Program-made: the position numbers and the translations under genes
Shown here: positions 51,206 through 61,496 of the stretch, one piece after another
Layout of the letters: each line of letters starts with the position of its first letter
Position numbering within the stretch: position 1 is the first letter of the stretch
The notes under the pieces: model-generated
Database searches by the model: none
What the model was told of the DNA's origin: nothing
Seen by the model: only the letters and a program-made list of their open reading frames with translations
From: Kordiimonadaceae bacterium UBA4441
GTDB lineage: Bacteria; Pseudomonadota; Alphaproteobacteria; Sphingomonadales; Emcibacteraceae
DNA length: 64,000 nucleotides
Direction: 5' to 3'
NCBI GenBank assembly: GCA_002390425.1
Contig: DGPL01000049.1
Coordinates: 3,028-67,027 of the forward strand

Positions 51206-53434
51206 CTATTTTAGATGGTCATCAAAATAACGTTTCATCGTTTCATAGACATGCCTGCGGCGCATTCGGTCGCTTCCCAAACGATGTGTTTGACCAGGGT
51301 ACGCCATAAAGTCAAACTGGATTGCTTTTTGCTGCATTTCATCAAGTAACATACTGGTATGGTTAAATAAAACATTATCATCCGCCATACCATGAAGGAC
51401 TAAAAGTTTACCTTTTAAACCTTCTACATATGGGAAGACGCTGCTTTTATCATAGACATCTTTCCCACCTTCAGTATGACCTAGAAAACGTTCAGTATAA
51501 TGCGTATCATATAAACGCCAATCGGTAACAGGAGCACCAGAAACACCCGCCTTAAATACATTGGGTGCCGTAAACATGCTCATTAAAACCATATATCCAC
51601 CGTAACTATGTCCCTGCACACCGACATTTTCCATATCAATAAAATCAAGTGTTTTTAAATACTCTGCACCCGCAACTTGATCTTCAACTTCGTATTTACC
51701 CATATGACGATACACTGCCCCAGCAAACTTAGTTCCCTTGTTCGACGTCCCTCTATTATCAAGTGTGAAGACAACATATCCATCCTGCGCCCATACTTGA
51801 TGTAATAAATTTCCCCAAGATTTCCGAACCAGTTGCGATCCAGGACCACCATATAGCGCAAAGATAACCGGGTATTTCTTACCCTTTTCCATATTCGCAG
51901 GTTTATACATTTGGTAATGTAGTTCATTTCCATCATTATTTTCGATTACGCCAAACTCAGGATAAATATGACTTTGCTTGTACGCATAATATGGGTGCCC
52001 TTGCTTCAATTGATTTTCTTCAATCCACATCAACCGAGAGCCATCCATATTGTGGATAGACACTTGAGGTGGCGTTTCTGGATTAGAAAAATTATCAATA
52101 TAACTCTGACCACCCCCGGCGATAGAAACTGTATGCCAGCCCGCTCTTTTTGAAATCTTTTTAGGTTTTTTTTCCTTATTACTATTTAAAGGCACACTAT
52201 ATAAATGCCTTTCAAGATAATCGGTGGCGTTACCAATAAAATAAACCTCACCCTTTTCTTCATTCGCAGCGATAGACCCATTAACAACCCAATCACCATC
52301 GGTTAATTGGTTAATTAATGACCCATCGTTCTTATAGTGATAAATGTGGCTAAAGCCGCTGCGCTCAGATTGCCATAAGAACTCATAACCATTTTTTAAA
52401 AATGTTAAGCCATGATTTAAATTTATCCAAGTATCAGATGTTTCCATTATCACTGAGCGCGTACTTGCCGTGTTCGCATCAGCAAAAATAAGCTCTAGCT
52501 TTGTTTGTCCTCTATTTTCTTTCTGAAAAAAAACTCCACTACTATCAGGTACCCATTTCACTCGCGGTAAATAAACATCTTCTTCATCACCAAGGTCCAC
52601 CCATTTCGTTTCACCCGATGAAAGCTCAAGGATACCCAATTTAACGGTTACGTTTTTACTACCTGCACGTGGATAACGTTCCCTAAGAACATTAAACCCG
52701 TCACGCACTATTTCATATCTGCCACGCTCATCGATATTTTTTTCATCAAATTGAATATAAGCGATATACTTTTCATCATTTGACCACCAATAACCAGTGT
52801 CACGGTCCATTTCTTCCATTGCAATAAACTCAGCAACACCATTTTTTATGGTCGGAGAATTAGACATAGTTAAGGTTTTGTGGGACTTCGTTTTTACATC
52901 AACAACGTGAATATTATCGTTTTCAATGTAAGACACATAATTTCCATTAGGTGAAAAACGACTGTCTAATTCATATTCTGGATTGTTCGTTAGCCTGTTT
53001 GTTTTTCTATCATTTAAGGAATATTCATATAAATCACCACCAAGCGGGAAAAGCAATTTATCGCCCTCTCTAGACCATGAAAAATCTACGATTCCTAAAT
53101 TTGTGATCCGCATTCTTTCACGGCGCCCGCGTTCTTCTTCGGAAAGTTCTTCTTCTCCCCCTGTTATGTCACTCGCCTTTACAAGTAACTGTGCTTTTTT
53201 CTCGGCTAGATTATATTCCCATAAATCTAACACACGAGCATCTTCATCACTGCTTTTTAAAAATGTAACTCGTGCGCCGTCCGGTGAAAATTTTAAGCCT
53301 CTAGGAACAGAGCCATTTAAACTACCGTTTTCAGTAATTTCTTTAATCGTAAGACCATCACTCGCTTTTGCAGAAAAAGCAGCGAATGAAGCTGAAATAA
53401 ATACGATTTTTAAAAATATTCTCATGGCTGACAT
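51206..53434 (-). CDS. S9 family dipeptidyl peptidase IV-like serine protease
   Basis: A 742-residue exported serine peptidase. N-terminal signal peptide (MRIFLKIVFISASFAAFSAKA), then an eight-bladed beta-propeller with the DPP IV dipeptide-binding motif AMEEMDRDTGYWWSNDEKY. The alpha/beta hydrolase domain follows from about residue 490: nucleophile Ser in GVQGHSYGGYMVLMS, Asp in MADDNVLFN and His in GQTHRLGSD. It removes N-terminal X-Pro dipeptides in the periplasm. Start ATG 53434 has AGGGAA before it. It appears to be a single gene between a PilZ gene and rnpB. Confidence 0.93.
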   Translation of the reverse strand: MSAMRIFLKIVFISASFAAFSAKASDGLTIKEITENGSLNGSVPRGLKFSPDGARVTFLKSSDEDARVLDLWEYNLAEKKAQLLVKASDITGGEEELSEEERGRRERMRITNLGIVDFSWSREGDKLLFPLGGDLYEYSLNDRKTNRLTNNPEYELDSRFSPNGNYVSYIENDNIHVVDVKTKSHKTLTMSNSPTIKNGVAEFIAMEEMDRDTGYWWSNDEKYIAYIQFDEKNIDERGRYEIVRDGFNVLRERYPRAGSKNVTVKLGILELSSGETKWVDLGDEEDVYLPRVKWVPDSSGVFFQKENRGQTKLELIFADANTASTRSVIMETSDTWINLNHGLTFLKNGYEFLWQSERSGFSHIYHYKNDGSLINQLTDGDWVVNGSIAANEEKGEVYFIGNATDYLERHLYSVPLNSNKEKKPKKISKRAGWHTVSIAGGGQSYIDNFSNPETPPQVSIHNMDGSRLMWIEENQLKQGHPYYAYKQSHIYPEFGVIENNDGNELHYQMYKPANMEKGKKYPVIFALYGGPGSQLVRKSWGNLLHQVWAQDGYVVFTLDNRGTSNKGTKFAGAVYRHMGKYEVEDQVAGAEYLKTLDFIDMENVGVQGHSYGGYMVLMSMFTAPNVFKAGVSGAPVTDWRLYDTHYTERFLGHTEGGKDVYDKSSVFPYVEGLKGKLLVLHGMADDNVLFNHTSMLLDEMQQKAIQFDFMAYPGQTHRLGSDRMRRRHVYETMKRYFDDHLK

Positions 53435-53499
53435 CAGTTGTTCCCTATTAATTGATTAAAACTCATGGATGTTAGCAATGATAAAAAATCAAATCCACT

Positions 53500-53519
53500 G
53501 AAATAAATAAGAAAAAGAA

Positions 53520-53522
<3 letters not shown>
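53500..53522 (-). terminator. T-rich tail of rnpB
   Basis: Read on the minus strand, the P1 helix of RNase P RNA is followed by a run dominated by T (TTTTTCTTTTTCTT...). With the P1 stem it can act as an intrinsic terminator. Confidence 0.5.
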
Positions 53523-53890
<368 letters not shown>

Positions 53891-53942
53891 CTTCTATCCT
53901 TTTTTTGATTAAACATGCAAGAGAAACGACTTAAAAAGTCAT

Positions 53943-54341
53943 CTATTTCAGTCTCTCCGCATAATCCCCAAGCATATTTTCAATATATGAAACGTCTTCT
54001 ACGAACTTTAATCCAACAAATGCATCCGCATGCCAAGATACAAGTGCTTCGGTAAATTCAAAATCTTTAATTTTAATATTTACTTTGGCCCCTGTCGCTA
54101 AAGGCAGATCAAGCTTTAATCTTACGCCACCAAGTGAAATATCATAAAGCATACACTTGAATTCAAACTCATTCACAATCAATACGGCAGGCCACACAAC
54201 AGTGCGCCTTTTAAACGATCGCAATGATACCAAACCGTCCTTGACATTATTAGCATTAGCGGCTTTCGTTTCCTTGGCTTTTTTATTTTTACGTGCCATT
54301 TTTCGAGCTTCCATTTTCTCTAACTCTCTACGATCACTCAC
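53943..54341 (-). CDS. PilZ-domain protein with charged N-terminal extension
   Basis: A 132-residue protein. A highly charged N-terminus (residues 1-40, Lys, Arg, Glu and Ala) precedes a PilZ domain with SFKRRTVVWPAVLIV, YDISLGGVRLKLDLPL and ALVSWHADAFVGLKFVE. The RR and DISLGG motifs needed for c-di-GMP binding are present. It resembles the PilZ gene at 50813 closely in the core. It is 52 bases upstream of rnpB on the same strand. Function unknown; the extension could be a partner-binding arm. Confidence 0.83.
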   Translation of the reverse strand: MSDRRELEKMEARKMARKNKKAKETKAANANNVKDGLVSLRSFKRRTVVWPAVLIVNEFEFKCMLYDISLGGVRLKLDLPLATGAKVNIKIKDFEFTEALVSWHADAFVGLKFVEDVSYIENMLGDYAERLK

Positions 54342-54475
54342 TTGTTTACTGAAAACTTACTCGATTATATTCAAATAAAGTTACTAAAATATCAATATTT
54401 AATATTTTTTTACTGGAAATTACCTTACATCTCGGGCAGATTGGGCAAAATTAGTCTTTAAATAGAAGAAATCCT

Positions 54476-54685
54476 ATGAATAAAAGAAATATTTTCCTAA
54501 TTCCAATGATTACAATATGCTCATTATTTTTAATCAGCGGTTGTGGAAAAAAAGGGATTGTTATTAAAAATGGTCCCGCTGGCCCTAACACTGGCGATTT
54601 AATTGACCCTTTGCCGGATAGTTTAGTAGGTGATAAAGAAAACTCTCGTCATAGCAACGAAACACTAAAGCCAGTTATAAATTAG
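54476..54685 (+). CDS. Small lipoprotein, LptM-like
   Basis: A 69-residue protein with lipoprotein signal (lipobox LISGC) followed by GKKGIVIKNGP, similar to the GCGKKGP start of LptM/YifL-type lipoproteins that assist LptD folding. The rest is short, polar and without known domain. ATG follows AGAAGAAATCC. Its last 11 bases overlap the end of the convergent amidase gene. The assignment to LptM is a guess from the first residues after the cysteine. Confidence 0.6.
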   Translation: MNKRNIFLIPMITICSLFLISGCGKKGIVIKNGPAGPNTGDLIDPLPDSLVGDKENSRHSNETLKPVIN

Positions 54686-55385
54686 ATTTCTGCTCTAGTA
54701 AATTTTCTAATATTTTATATGTTTCTCTATCGATATTACCATCAATGTTGCTTGGACGAAAATGACGCTGAAAAGCAGTCGTTATTTCACTTGTGTTTCC
54801 GTCAACACCATCAATATCATAACCATATTTCGACAAGTTTTTAAGAAAATCATTTGCATTTTCTTTTTCAATTAATATGTCTTTATCTTTGGTAACCCAA
54901 ACGCCAATGCCTTCCTTAGACAAGCTCTCCCAATCAAATAACTCACCTGGATCGATTTTTCTTCGCCACGCAATGTCGCTGTGGCCCAAAACATGCCAGG
55001 GTTTAATTTGATGTCTTTTTATAATGTCCTTTGAAAGCGATATAACGGATTTCATTTGCGCTTCTGGGAAAGGCTTATAAACACTCTCATATCCCGGATA
55101 AGGGTGCCCCGAATTAACAATTTCAATCCCAATGGAAAGATCGTTTAGTCCAACATCATCTTCCCATTTGGATATCCCCGCATGCCATGCTCTTTTTTCT
55201 TCATTAACCAATAAGAATATTTCACCATCTTCTTCTATAAGATAATGTGCACTTACCTTTGCTTCTTTTGAACAAAGCCTCTCTAATGCTTCTTTACCGG
55301 TTGCCATTCCCGTATAATGCAGTATCAAATATTTGATTTTACCATTCTGACGTTCATCGAAATTTGGTGATTTAACAACCTTCAT
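54675..55385 (-). CDS. N-acetylmuramoyl-L-alanine amidase (AmpD/AmiD-like)
   Basis: A 236-residue Amidase_2 enzyme with a C-terminal PG_binding_1-like domain. Zinc ligands are likely His in YLILHYTGM, His in KRAWHAGISKWE and Asp in DIAWRRKIDPGELFDW, with GHSDIAWRRKIDPG as the family hallmark; IGIEIVNSGHPYPGY matches the conserved centre. The second domain (about 175-230, DGVDGNTSEITTAFQRHF) should bind peptidoglycan. No signal peptide is seen, so a cytoplasmic role in muropeptide recycling is likely. It overlaps the end of the upstream DMT transporter gene by 14 bases. Confidence 0.87.
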   Translation of the reverse strand: MKVVKSPNFDERQNGKIKYLILHYTGMATGKEALERLCSKEAKVSAHYLIEEDGEIFLLVNEEKRAWHAGISKWEDDVGLNDLSIGIEIVNSGHPYPGYESVYKPFPEAQMKSVISLSKDIIKRHQIKPWHVLGHSDIAWRRKIDPGELFDWESLSKEGIGVWVTKDKDILIEKENANDFLKNLSKYGYDIDGVDGNTSEITTAFQRHFRPSNIDGNIDRETYKILENLLEQKSNL

Positions 55386-56262
55386 TTGCTATCACCTTTG
55401 AACGTCTTTTTAATTGCCAATCACGATAATGAATTATACCTAATCCGCTAAGTGTAATCGCAGCTCCCGCAATAAATTTAAGTGTTATGACTTCATCTAA
55501 GAAAATCACGGCTGAAATCGTTGCAAAAACAGGAACGCTGACCATAGAGGGGGAAATCAATGTTACAGGATACCGTCTTAATAAATAATTCATTCCGCCA
55601 TATCCAACAATTGTCGAAAGAATTGACGTATATAAGACCATGGAAATACCAACAATATCAAGATTTTCAATTTGTGAGATATGGTTTTCTTCAAAAATTA
55701 ATGTCATGAGCAAAAACACCGGTACGCTATAAAATGAAACCCAAGCTTGTGTTTGAAAAACCGGAATAGCTGTCATTTTTCGCATTAGAATAACACCTAA
55801 TGAATATAATATCGTGGCGGCTAATATGACTAATACGGCCGACCCTTCTTCTAAAATTGCGGGCTCTAATGTTATAATCAAGACACCTATAAATGAAACA
55901 ACAACCCCACCGGAACGCCAGTAGCTCATCTTTTCAGATAAGAAAAAATGAGCCAGAATTAACGTTATTGGAATATTCATTTGAACCACAACAGACATTG
56001 CAGAAACATGATTGGTTAAATCCATACCCAAAAATACAAGAGCAAATTGAAACCCACCAATAAAATTACCAAGTACGAATAATTTGAACATAGAACCGGG
56101 TAATATTTTTAACCACGGCAATAAGCATACCAAAACAATCGCAAACCTAATGAGACCGAAAAGATATGGGTCCAGCTGCTCTAATCCGATTTTCATCACG
56201 GCGAAATTCACGCCCCATATAAAGCAAACAAATAATGCAAATAGTGCAAATCGGATTGGCAT
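55372..56262 (-). CDS. EamA/DMT superfamily transporter
   Basis: A 296-residue membrane protein with ten hydrophobic segments in two EamA repeats. Typical starts of the repeats: FIWGVNFAVMKIGLEQLDPYLFGLIRF and SLGVILMRKMTAIPVFQTQAWVSFYSVPVF; later SPSMVSVPVFATISAVIFLDEVIT is a conserved DMT motif. Substrates in this superfamily include amino acids and metabolites; none can be named. ATG 56262 is chosen with AAGGAA seven bases upstream; a TTG one codon earlier lacks spacing. It overlaps the amidase gene by 14 bases. Confidence 0.9.
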   Translation of the reverse strand: MPIRFALFALFVCFIWGVNFAVMKIGLEQLDPYLFGLIRFAIVLVCLLPWLKILPGSMFKLFVLGNFIGGFQFALVFLGMDLTNHVSAMSVVVQMNIPITLILAHFFLSEKMSYWRSGGVVVSFIGVLIITLEPAILEEGSAVLVILAATILYSLGVILMRKMTAIPVFQTQAWVSFYSVPVFLLMTLIFEENHISQIENLDIVGISMVLYTSILSTIVGYGGMNYLLRRYPVTLISPSMVSVPVFATISAVIFLDEVITLKFIAGAAITLSGLGIIHYRDWQLKRRSKVIANEGC

Positions 56263-56274
56263 CAAATATTTCCT

Positions 56275-57006
56275 TTAGTTAATACCGCGAATTTTACAAA
56301 TCTTATCATACGCATCATTGATCGCCGACATTTTCTCATTTGCCACGTCAATTAATTCTTCCGGCACACCTTGAGCCATCAATAAATCGGGATGATGTTC
56401 TTTAATTTGTTTACGGTAAGCAGCCTTTACGGCGGCATCATCGGCATTGTGATCAATACCAAGAATAGTATATGGGTCGCTCTGATCAGGACCCATATGG
56501 CTTTCGCGAATACGTACAAATTCATTTTCAGGAAAATTGAAAATTTTTGCAACCTGCTGCAAATATTCCATCTCTGCCGGATGCATGACACCATCGGCCA
56601 TCGCAATATGAAAAAGCAAGTCAATGACCTGCTCCAGAACTGCCGGTTGATTATGAAATTGTCTATAAAGTTGTGTCGCATATCCTTCAAAGCCGGCGAC
56701 TTCTTTTTTCGCCATATCAAAGAACCAACCGACTTTTTTTGCTTCACTTGGAGAAACATGAAATGATTTTTTAAAAACATCAATTTCATCGCGTGTGACA
56801 ACGCCATCGGCCTTGGCCATTTTTGCACATAATGCAATAAATCCAGCTGCAAAAACAGCCTGCTCTTGCGAGGCCCCTATTTGTTCTCGGGTTGCCTTAC
56901 TCGCTTTGCCAGCATAATGAACAGCAGCAGCCCCTAGTAAAGCACCAATTGGCCCTCCTAAGGCCATGCCTGCAGCACCGCCTAGAATTGTTCCCCATAT
57001 AGACAT
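56275..57006 (-). CDS. TerB/J-domain co-chaperone (DjlA-like)
   Basis: A 243-residue protein. A short Gly-rich hydrophobic N-terminus (GGAAGMALGGPIGALLGAAAVHYAG) may insert in or lie on the membrane. A TerB-like helical domain (residues about 45-170, FIALCAKMAKADGVVTRDEIDVF and LLFHIAMADGVMHPAEMEYL) precedes a C-terminal J domain (PYTILGIDHNADDAAVKAAYRKQIKEHHPDLL) with the HPD motif, which stimulates DnaK ATPase. The order TerB then J is that of DjlA. It lies 12 bases before the DMT gene on the same strand. Confidence 0.87.
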   Translation of the reverse strand: MSIWGTILGGAAGMALGGPIGALLGAAAVHYAGKASKATREQIGASQEQAVFAAGFIALCAKMAKADGVVTRDEIDVFKKSFHVSPSEAKKVGWFFDMAKKEVAGFEGYATQLYRQFHNQPAVLEQVIDLLFHIAMADGVMHPAEMEYLQQVAKIFNFPENEFVRIRESHMGPDQSDPYTILGIDHNADDAAVKAAYRKQIKEHHPDLLMAQGVPEELIDVANEKMSAINDAYDKICKIRGIN

Positions 57007-57223
57007 TTTTAATTCCTTGAATTTAATACTTGAAAGACAGTATCAACATATGTGCCATTTGATAAAAGTCACATATAAGTCGATAATTCAACATAATTCT
57101 GCGATGAAATGAAAAAAAGAAAATGAAGTGAAAATCTATATTTAAAATTGGCATTATAATTTGATTGAAAATCATTATGATGTAAACTTAATATCTTTAG
57201 CATTTACAAAAATTAATTTTCCT

Positions 57224-60200
57224 ATGAATGATAACAATAAATGGCAGTTTTGGATTGATCGAGGGGGTACTTTTACGGATGTTGTGGCCCGTGACCCTAA
57301 TGCTCAAGTAGCATCCTTAAAATTACTTTCCGAAAATACGGCTCAATATGATGATGCCGCCGTAGAAGCAATAAAAAGGCTTACAGGAACTGACGCGGAT
57401 CAACAAATTGATCCTAATAATATTGAATCAATCAAAATGGGAACAACTGTCGCCACCAACGCTTTATTGGAACGAAAAGGTGATCCTACCTTACTCTTGA
57501 TAACAAAAGGATTTAAAGACGCTTTAAGAATTGGCTATCAAGCGCGACCCCGCCTATTTGATTTAAATGTCGAACTTCCAGAACAGCTATACGAGCAGGT
57601 CATAGAAGTTGATGAAAGAATTGGACCGGATGGTGACATCATCACGCCTTTAAACCTTGAAAATATCCGTAAAGATTTAGAAACGGCCTTACGCAACGGA
57701 ATAACATCAATTGCAATCGTGACCATGCATGGATATCGATATTCAAACCATGAAAATAAGCTCGCTGATTTAGCGGAAGAAATTGGCTTTAAGCAAATTT
57801 CTACGAGCCATAAAACAAGCCCGCTTATGAAATTGGTGGGGCGCGGCGATACAACTGTGGTAGATGCCTATTTAAGTCCAATTTTAAAAAGGTACATTGA
57901 AAAGATAGAAGATAAAGTCGGAAATATCCCCCTTTATTTTATGCAATCAAATGGCGGCTTAGCAAATTCAAAACATTTCCATGGCAAGGATGCCATACTT
58001 TCTGGTCCAGCCGGCGGTATTGTCGGTGCCGTTAGAACAGCAAGCCACAGTGGATATGATAAAATCATCGGTTTTGATATGGGCGGCACATCAACAGATG
58101 TTAGCCATTATAACGGTGAATATGAACGTGCCTATGAAACCGTCGTTGCAGGTGTTCGAATGCGAACCCCTATGATGAATATTCATACTGTGGCCGCCGG
58201 CGGCGGATCCATTTTGCATTATGATGATCAGCGTTTTCGCGTTGGACCGGATAGCGCGGGTGCATATCCAGGGCCGGCCTGTTACCGAAATGATGGACCA
58301 CTAACTGTAACTGATTGCAATCTTTTACTTGGGTTTATTCTGTCTGAATATTTTCCAAAATCATTTGGTGAAAATTCTGACCAAGGTGTCGATATTGATA
58401 TTGTTAAAGCGAAATTTAATGAGTTCAAAAGCGCGACTGATAACAATATTGAAGAAGTCGCCGATGGGTTTCTTAATATCGCTATAGAGAATATGGCAGC
58501 AGCAATCAAAAAAATATCTACGGAAAAAGGATATGATGTACGTGATTATACACTTGTCAGCTTCGGAGGTGCAGGGGGCCAGCATGCCTGTAAAATTGCC
58601 GACACCCTTGGGATCAAAAGAATATTCCTCCACCGTTTTGCCGGTGTTTTAAGTGCTTTTGGCATGGGGCTCGCTGACTTACGCACCATTAAAGAAGAAA
58701 CGATCGAAAAAAGACTTTCCGATGAAAGTGAAAAAATCATTGAAGAAACAGCGACACGATTAACAAGAGAAACGAAAGCAAAACTAATTGATCAAAATGT
58801 GAAAGAAATAAATTTCTCAAGCAAAGCTCACATTAAATATAACGGTAGTGATAGTACAATTGAAGTGGACATCGCATCGACACAATCGATGAAAGCACAA
58901 TTCGAGAACCTCCATAAAAAACAATTTGGGTTTATATCACCAGATAAAGAATTAATAATTGAAAAATTGACTATAGAAGCATTTGGTGGCGCCAGTGATG
59001 TTAAACTTGAAAAGCAAAACCCAGATGGAAAACTTAGCATTGAAAGAACAAAAGTTTACAGTAAAGGTGAATGGCTGGAAGCCAGTGTTATTCATAGAAA
59101 TGAAATAGGTACACGATTAAAAGAAATTACAGGTCCAGCCATCATTCGTGAAGATCATGGTACTAACTATCTCGAGTTAGGATGGAAAGCCCATAATGAT
59201 CAGGAAAATAATCTTATATTTGAAAGAGTAGAAGAATTAGAAAGAAATCATGCCATTGGGACCGATGTTGATCCAATACAATTAGAAATATTCAATAATT
59301 TATTTATGTCAATTGCCGAACAAATGGGGGCAGTTTTAGAAAATGTTGCCCATTCCGTTAATATGAAAGAACGTCTTGATTTTTCGTGCGCCTTATTTGA
59401 TAAAAATGGAAACCTTGTCGCCAACGCCCCACATATGCCTGTACACCTTGGATCTATGGGTAAGAGTATACAAACCATAATTCATAACCGAAATGGTGTT
59501 ATGTCGCGTGGTGATGTTTATATGTTAAATGACCCATATAACGGAGGAACCCATTTACCAGATATTACAGTGATATCTCCGTGGTTTGAAAAAGATGCAG
59601 ATTTTCCCTCGTATTATGTTGCCACTCGAGGGCATCATGCAGATATTGGCGGAATAACGCCCGGGTCGATGCCGCCCACGTCCAAAAATATTAATGAAGA
59701 AGGCATTTTATTTGACGACTTTCTACTTGCCGAAAATGGTGTCTTTAAAGAAAAAGAATTAAAAGATGCTTTACTGTCATCCGAATATCCTGCACGAAAT
59801 CCTGAACAAAATATTGCAGATTTAAAAGGACAAATTGCCGCCAACGAAAAGGGGTTAAGTGAGCTTGACCGCATCACAAGTCATTACGGCGAAGAAACCG
59901 TCACAGCTTATATGAACCATGTACAAAATAATGCGGAAGAAGCCGTAAGGCGTGTCATCTATAAATTAAATAATGCCGAATATGATTATCCATTAGATAA
60001 CGGTGCCCACATTCGAGTAAAAGTGACGGTTGATAAAACCAATAGAAGCGCAAAATTAAATTTTAACGGCACCAGCCCAGAACTTGATAATAATTTTAAT
60101 GCCCCATTGGCCATCTGTCACGCCGCCGTTCTATATGTATTAAGATGCATGGTTGACGATGATATTCCATTAAATCAGGGATGCTTAAAACCAGTTGAAA

Positions 60201-60796
60201 TAATTGTGCCTGATAAAACACTTTTAAATCCATCACCTCCCCATGCCGTTGTCGCTGGAAACGTTGAAACGTCACAGGCAATTGTCAATTGTCTGTTCCT
60301 TGCCTTTGGTGCTATGGCGGCATCACAAGGAACAATGAATAATTTTACATTTGGCAATGATGATATCCAATATTATGAAACCATTGCCGGTGGCATGGGC
60401 GCAACCGACAAAAACAATGGCGCAAGCGCCATTCAAAGTCATATGACAAATAGTCGTTTAACTGACCCTGAAGTGTTAGAATGGCGATATCCTGTTATTT
60501 TGAAAGAGTTTAAAATCAGAGAGAATAGTGGTGGCAAGGGTAATTTTAATGGTGGTGATGGCGTTGAACGTCGAATTCAATTTTTAGAAGATATGCAGGC
60601 AGCCATTATTTCAAACAACCGTAACATATCACCAATGGGCCTTAACGGAGGCGAAGATGCCGCACGCGGTGAAAATTGGCTTTATACAGCAGACGGTAAT
60701 ATTAAATCACTCGGCAGTTCAGAAGAAGTTACTGTCAATAAAGGTGATGTATTTATTATTAAAACGCCCGGCGGTGGGGGCTATGGTAGTTCATAA
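57224..60796 (+). CDS. Fused 5-oxoprolinase/hydantoinase A-B protein
   Basis: A 1190-residue ATP-dependent 5-oxoprolinase-type enzyme opening 5-oxoproline to glutamate. The HyuA half (about 1-700) begins WIDRGGTFTDVVARDP and contains MGTTVATNALLERKGD, GFDMGGTSTDVSHY and SFGGAGGQHACKIADTLG for the actin-like ATPase. The HyuB half starts near 705 with PIQLEIFNNLFMSIAEQMG and has NDPYNGGTHLPDITVISPW, HHADIGG and C-terminal NSGGKGNFNGGDGVER. I chose ATG 57224 because the conserved N-terminus begins there; a TTG at 57161 adds 21 residues without similarity. No strong ribosome binding site is visible. It appears to be a lone gene. Confidence 0.92.
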   Translation: MNDNNKWQFWIDRGGTFTDVVARDPNAQVASLKLLSENTAQYDDAAVEAIKRLTGTDADQQIDPNNIESIKMGTTVATNALLERKGDPTLLLITKGFKDALRIGYQARPRLFDLNVELPEQLYEQVIEVDERIGPDGDIITPLNLENIRKDLETALRNGITSIAIVTMHGYRYSNHENKLADLAEEIGFKQISTSHKTSPLMKLVGRGDTTVVDAYLSPILKRYIEKIEDKVGNIPLYFMQSNGGLANSKHFHGKDAILSGPAGGIVGAVRTASHSGYDKIIGFDMGGTSTDVSHYNGEYERAYETVVAGVRMRTPMMNIHTVAAGGGSILHYDDQRFRVGPDSAGAYPGPACYRNDGPLTVTDCNLLLGFILSEYFPKSFGENSDQGVDIDIVKAKFNEFKSATDNNIEEVADGFLNIAIENMAAAIKKISTEKGYDVRDYTLVSFGGAGGQHACKIADTLGIKRIFLHRFAGVLSAFGMGLADLRTIKEETIEKRLSDESEKIIEETATRLTRETKAKLIDQNVKEINFSSKAHIKYNGSDSTIEVDIASTQSMKAQFENLHKKQFGFISPDKELIIEKLTIEAFGGASDVKLEKQNPDGKLSIERTKVYSKGEWLEASVIHRNEIGTRLKEITGPAIIREDHGTNYLELGWKAHNDQENNLIFERVEELERNHAIGTDVDPIQLEIFNNLFMSIAEQMGAVLENVAHSVNMKERLDFSCALFDKNGNLVANAPHMPVHLGSMGKSIQTIIHNRNGVMSRGDVYMLNDPYNGGTHLPDITVISPWFEKDADFPSYYVATRGHHADIGGITPGSMPPTSKNINEEGILFDDFLLAENGVFKEKELKDALLSSEYPARNPEQNIADLKGQIAANEKGLSELDRITSHYGEETVTAYMNHVQNNAEEAVRRVIYKLNNAEYDYPLDNGAHIRVKVTVDKTNRSAKLNFNGTSPELDNNFNAPLAICHAAVLYVLRCMVDDDIPLNQGCLKPVEIIVPDKTLLNPSPPHAVVAGNVETSQAIVNCLFLAFGAMAASQGTMNNFTFGNDDIQYYETIAGGMGATDKNNGASAIQSHMTNSRLTDPEVLEWRYPVILKEFKIRENSGGKGNFNGGDGVERRIQFLEDMQAAIISNNRNISPMGLNGGEDAARGENWLYTADGNIKSLGSSEEVTVNKGDVFIIKTPGGGGYGSS

Positions 60797-60818
60797 AAAG
60801 TAAAATGAATGACTATTA

Positions 60819-61424
60819 TTAAAACGGCCAAAGAGAGAAACCACTACCTAAATCTTCTTCGCAACCTTGAAGCTGTGCGGCGTAGGTTTTAGAATAACCA
60901 TCTACTTTTTTTGCCACACCCATCAACCATTTTTTCTTTAAATATGTTTTACGTTTAAAACCGCCATGTCCTTCGTGATAAGCAAGATATTGATTATAGG
61001 CATCCCATTTGGAAATTCCGAGTGTACGCTGGGAAATAGTACTATACCAGCCAACAAAATCTGCCGCATCTTCAAAACGGTCACGGTCGGCGCCATGATT
61101 GCCAGTTTGATCCATATACCATTCCCATGTGGAATCTTTCACTTGAGCATATCCGTAGGCGCTGGACTTACGGCCCCATGGAATTACCCATAAAAGATAA
61201 TTACGGCCCGGTTTAGCATCATGCTGAAAACTACTTTCCTGACGTATTATTGCCAGTTGCACATGAATTGGCGTACCGTATTTTTCACGTACACGTTTAG
61301 TTGCTTTATACCAGTCGCTTTTTTCATCAAGAATAGAGCAACTATTGGCAACATTTTTAGGGGGCGTGGTCGCACATCCCGCCACGGCGAGTATCACTGC
61401 CGCTATGATCGCTTTGCTTTTCAT
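60819..61424 (-). CDS. SLT-domain lytic transglycosylase lipoprotein
   Basis: A 201-residue lipoprotein. From ATG 61424 the signal MKSKAIIAAVILAVAGC gives lipobox VAGC. The SLT-like domain shows the catalytic Glu in LAIIRQESSF and the helper SSAYGYAQVKDSTWEWYM, then YLAYHEGHGGFKRKTYLKKKW, as in transglycosylase SLT proteins that cut peptidoglycan. Two cysteines follow the lipid cysteine (near residues 29 and 190) and could form a disulfide. Alternative starts at 61448 (ATG) or 61460 (TTG) make the signal too long. It runs against the 5-oxoprolinase gene with a 22-base gap. Confidence 0.85.
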   Translation of the reverse strand: MKSKAIIAAVILAVAGCATTPPKNVANSCSILDEKSDWYKATKRVREKYGTPIHVQLAIIRQESSFQHDAKPGRNYLLWVIPWGRKSSAYGYAQVKDSTWEWYMDQTGNHGADRDRFEDAADFVGWYSTISQRTLGISKWDAYNQYLAYHEGHGGFKRKTYLKKKWLMGVAKKVDGYSKTYAAQLQGCEEDLGSGFSLWPF

Positions 61425-61496
61425 AGTGTCTAAAGAATCAAAAGTCATAATAGAAGTCAAGTTATATAACCATTAAGCCGAAATAATGACGCTAAA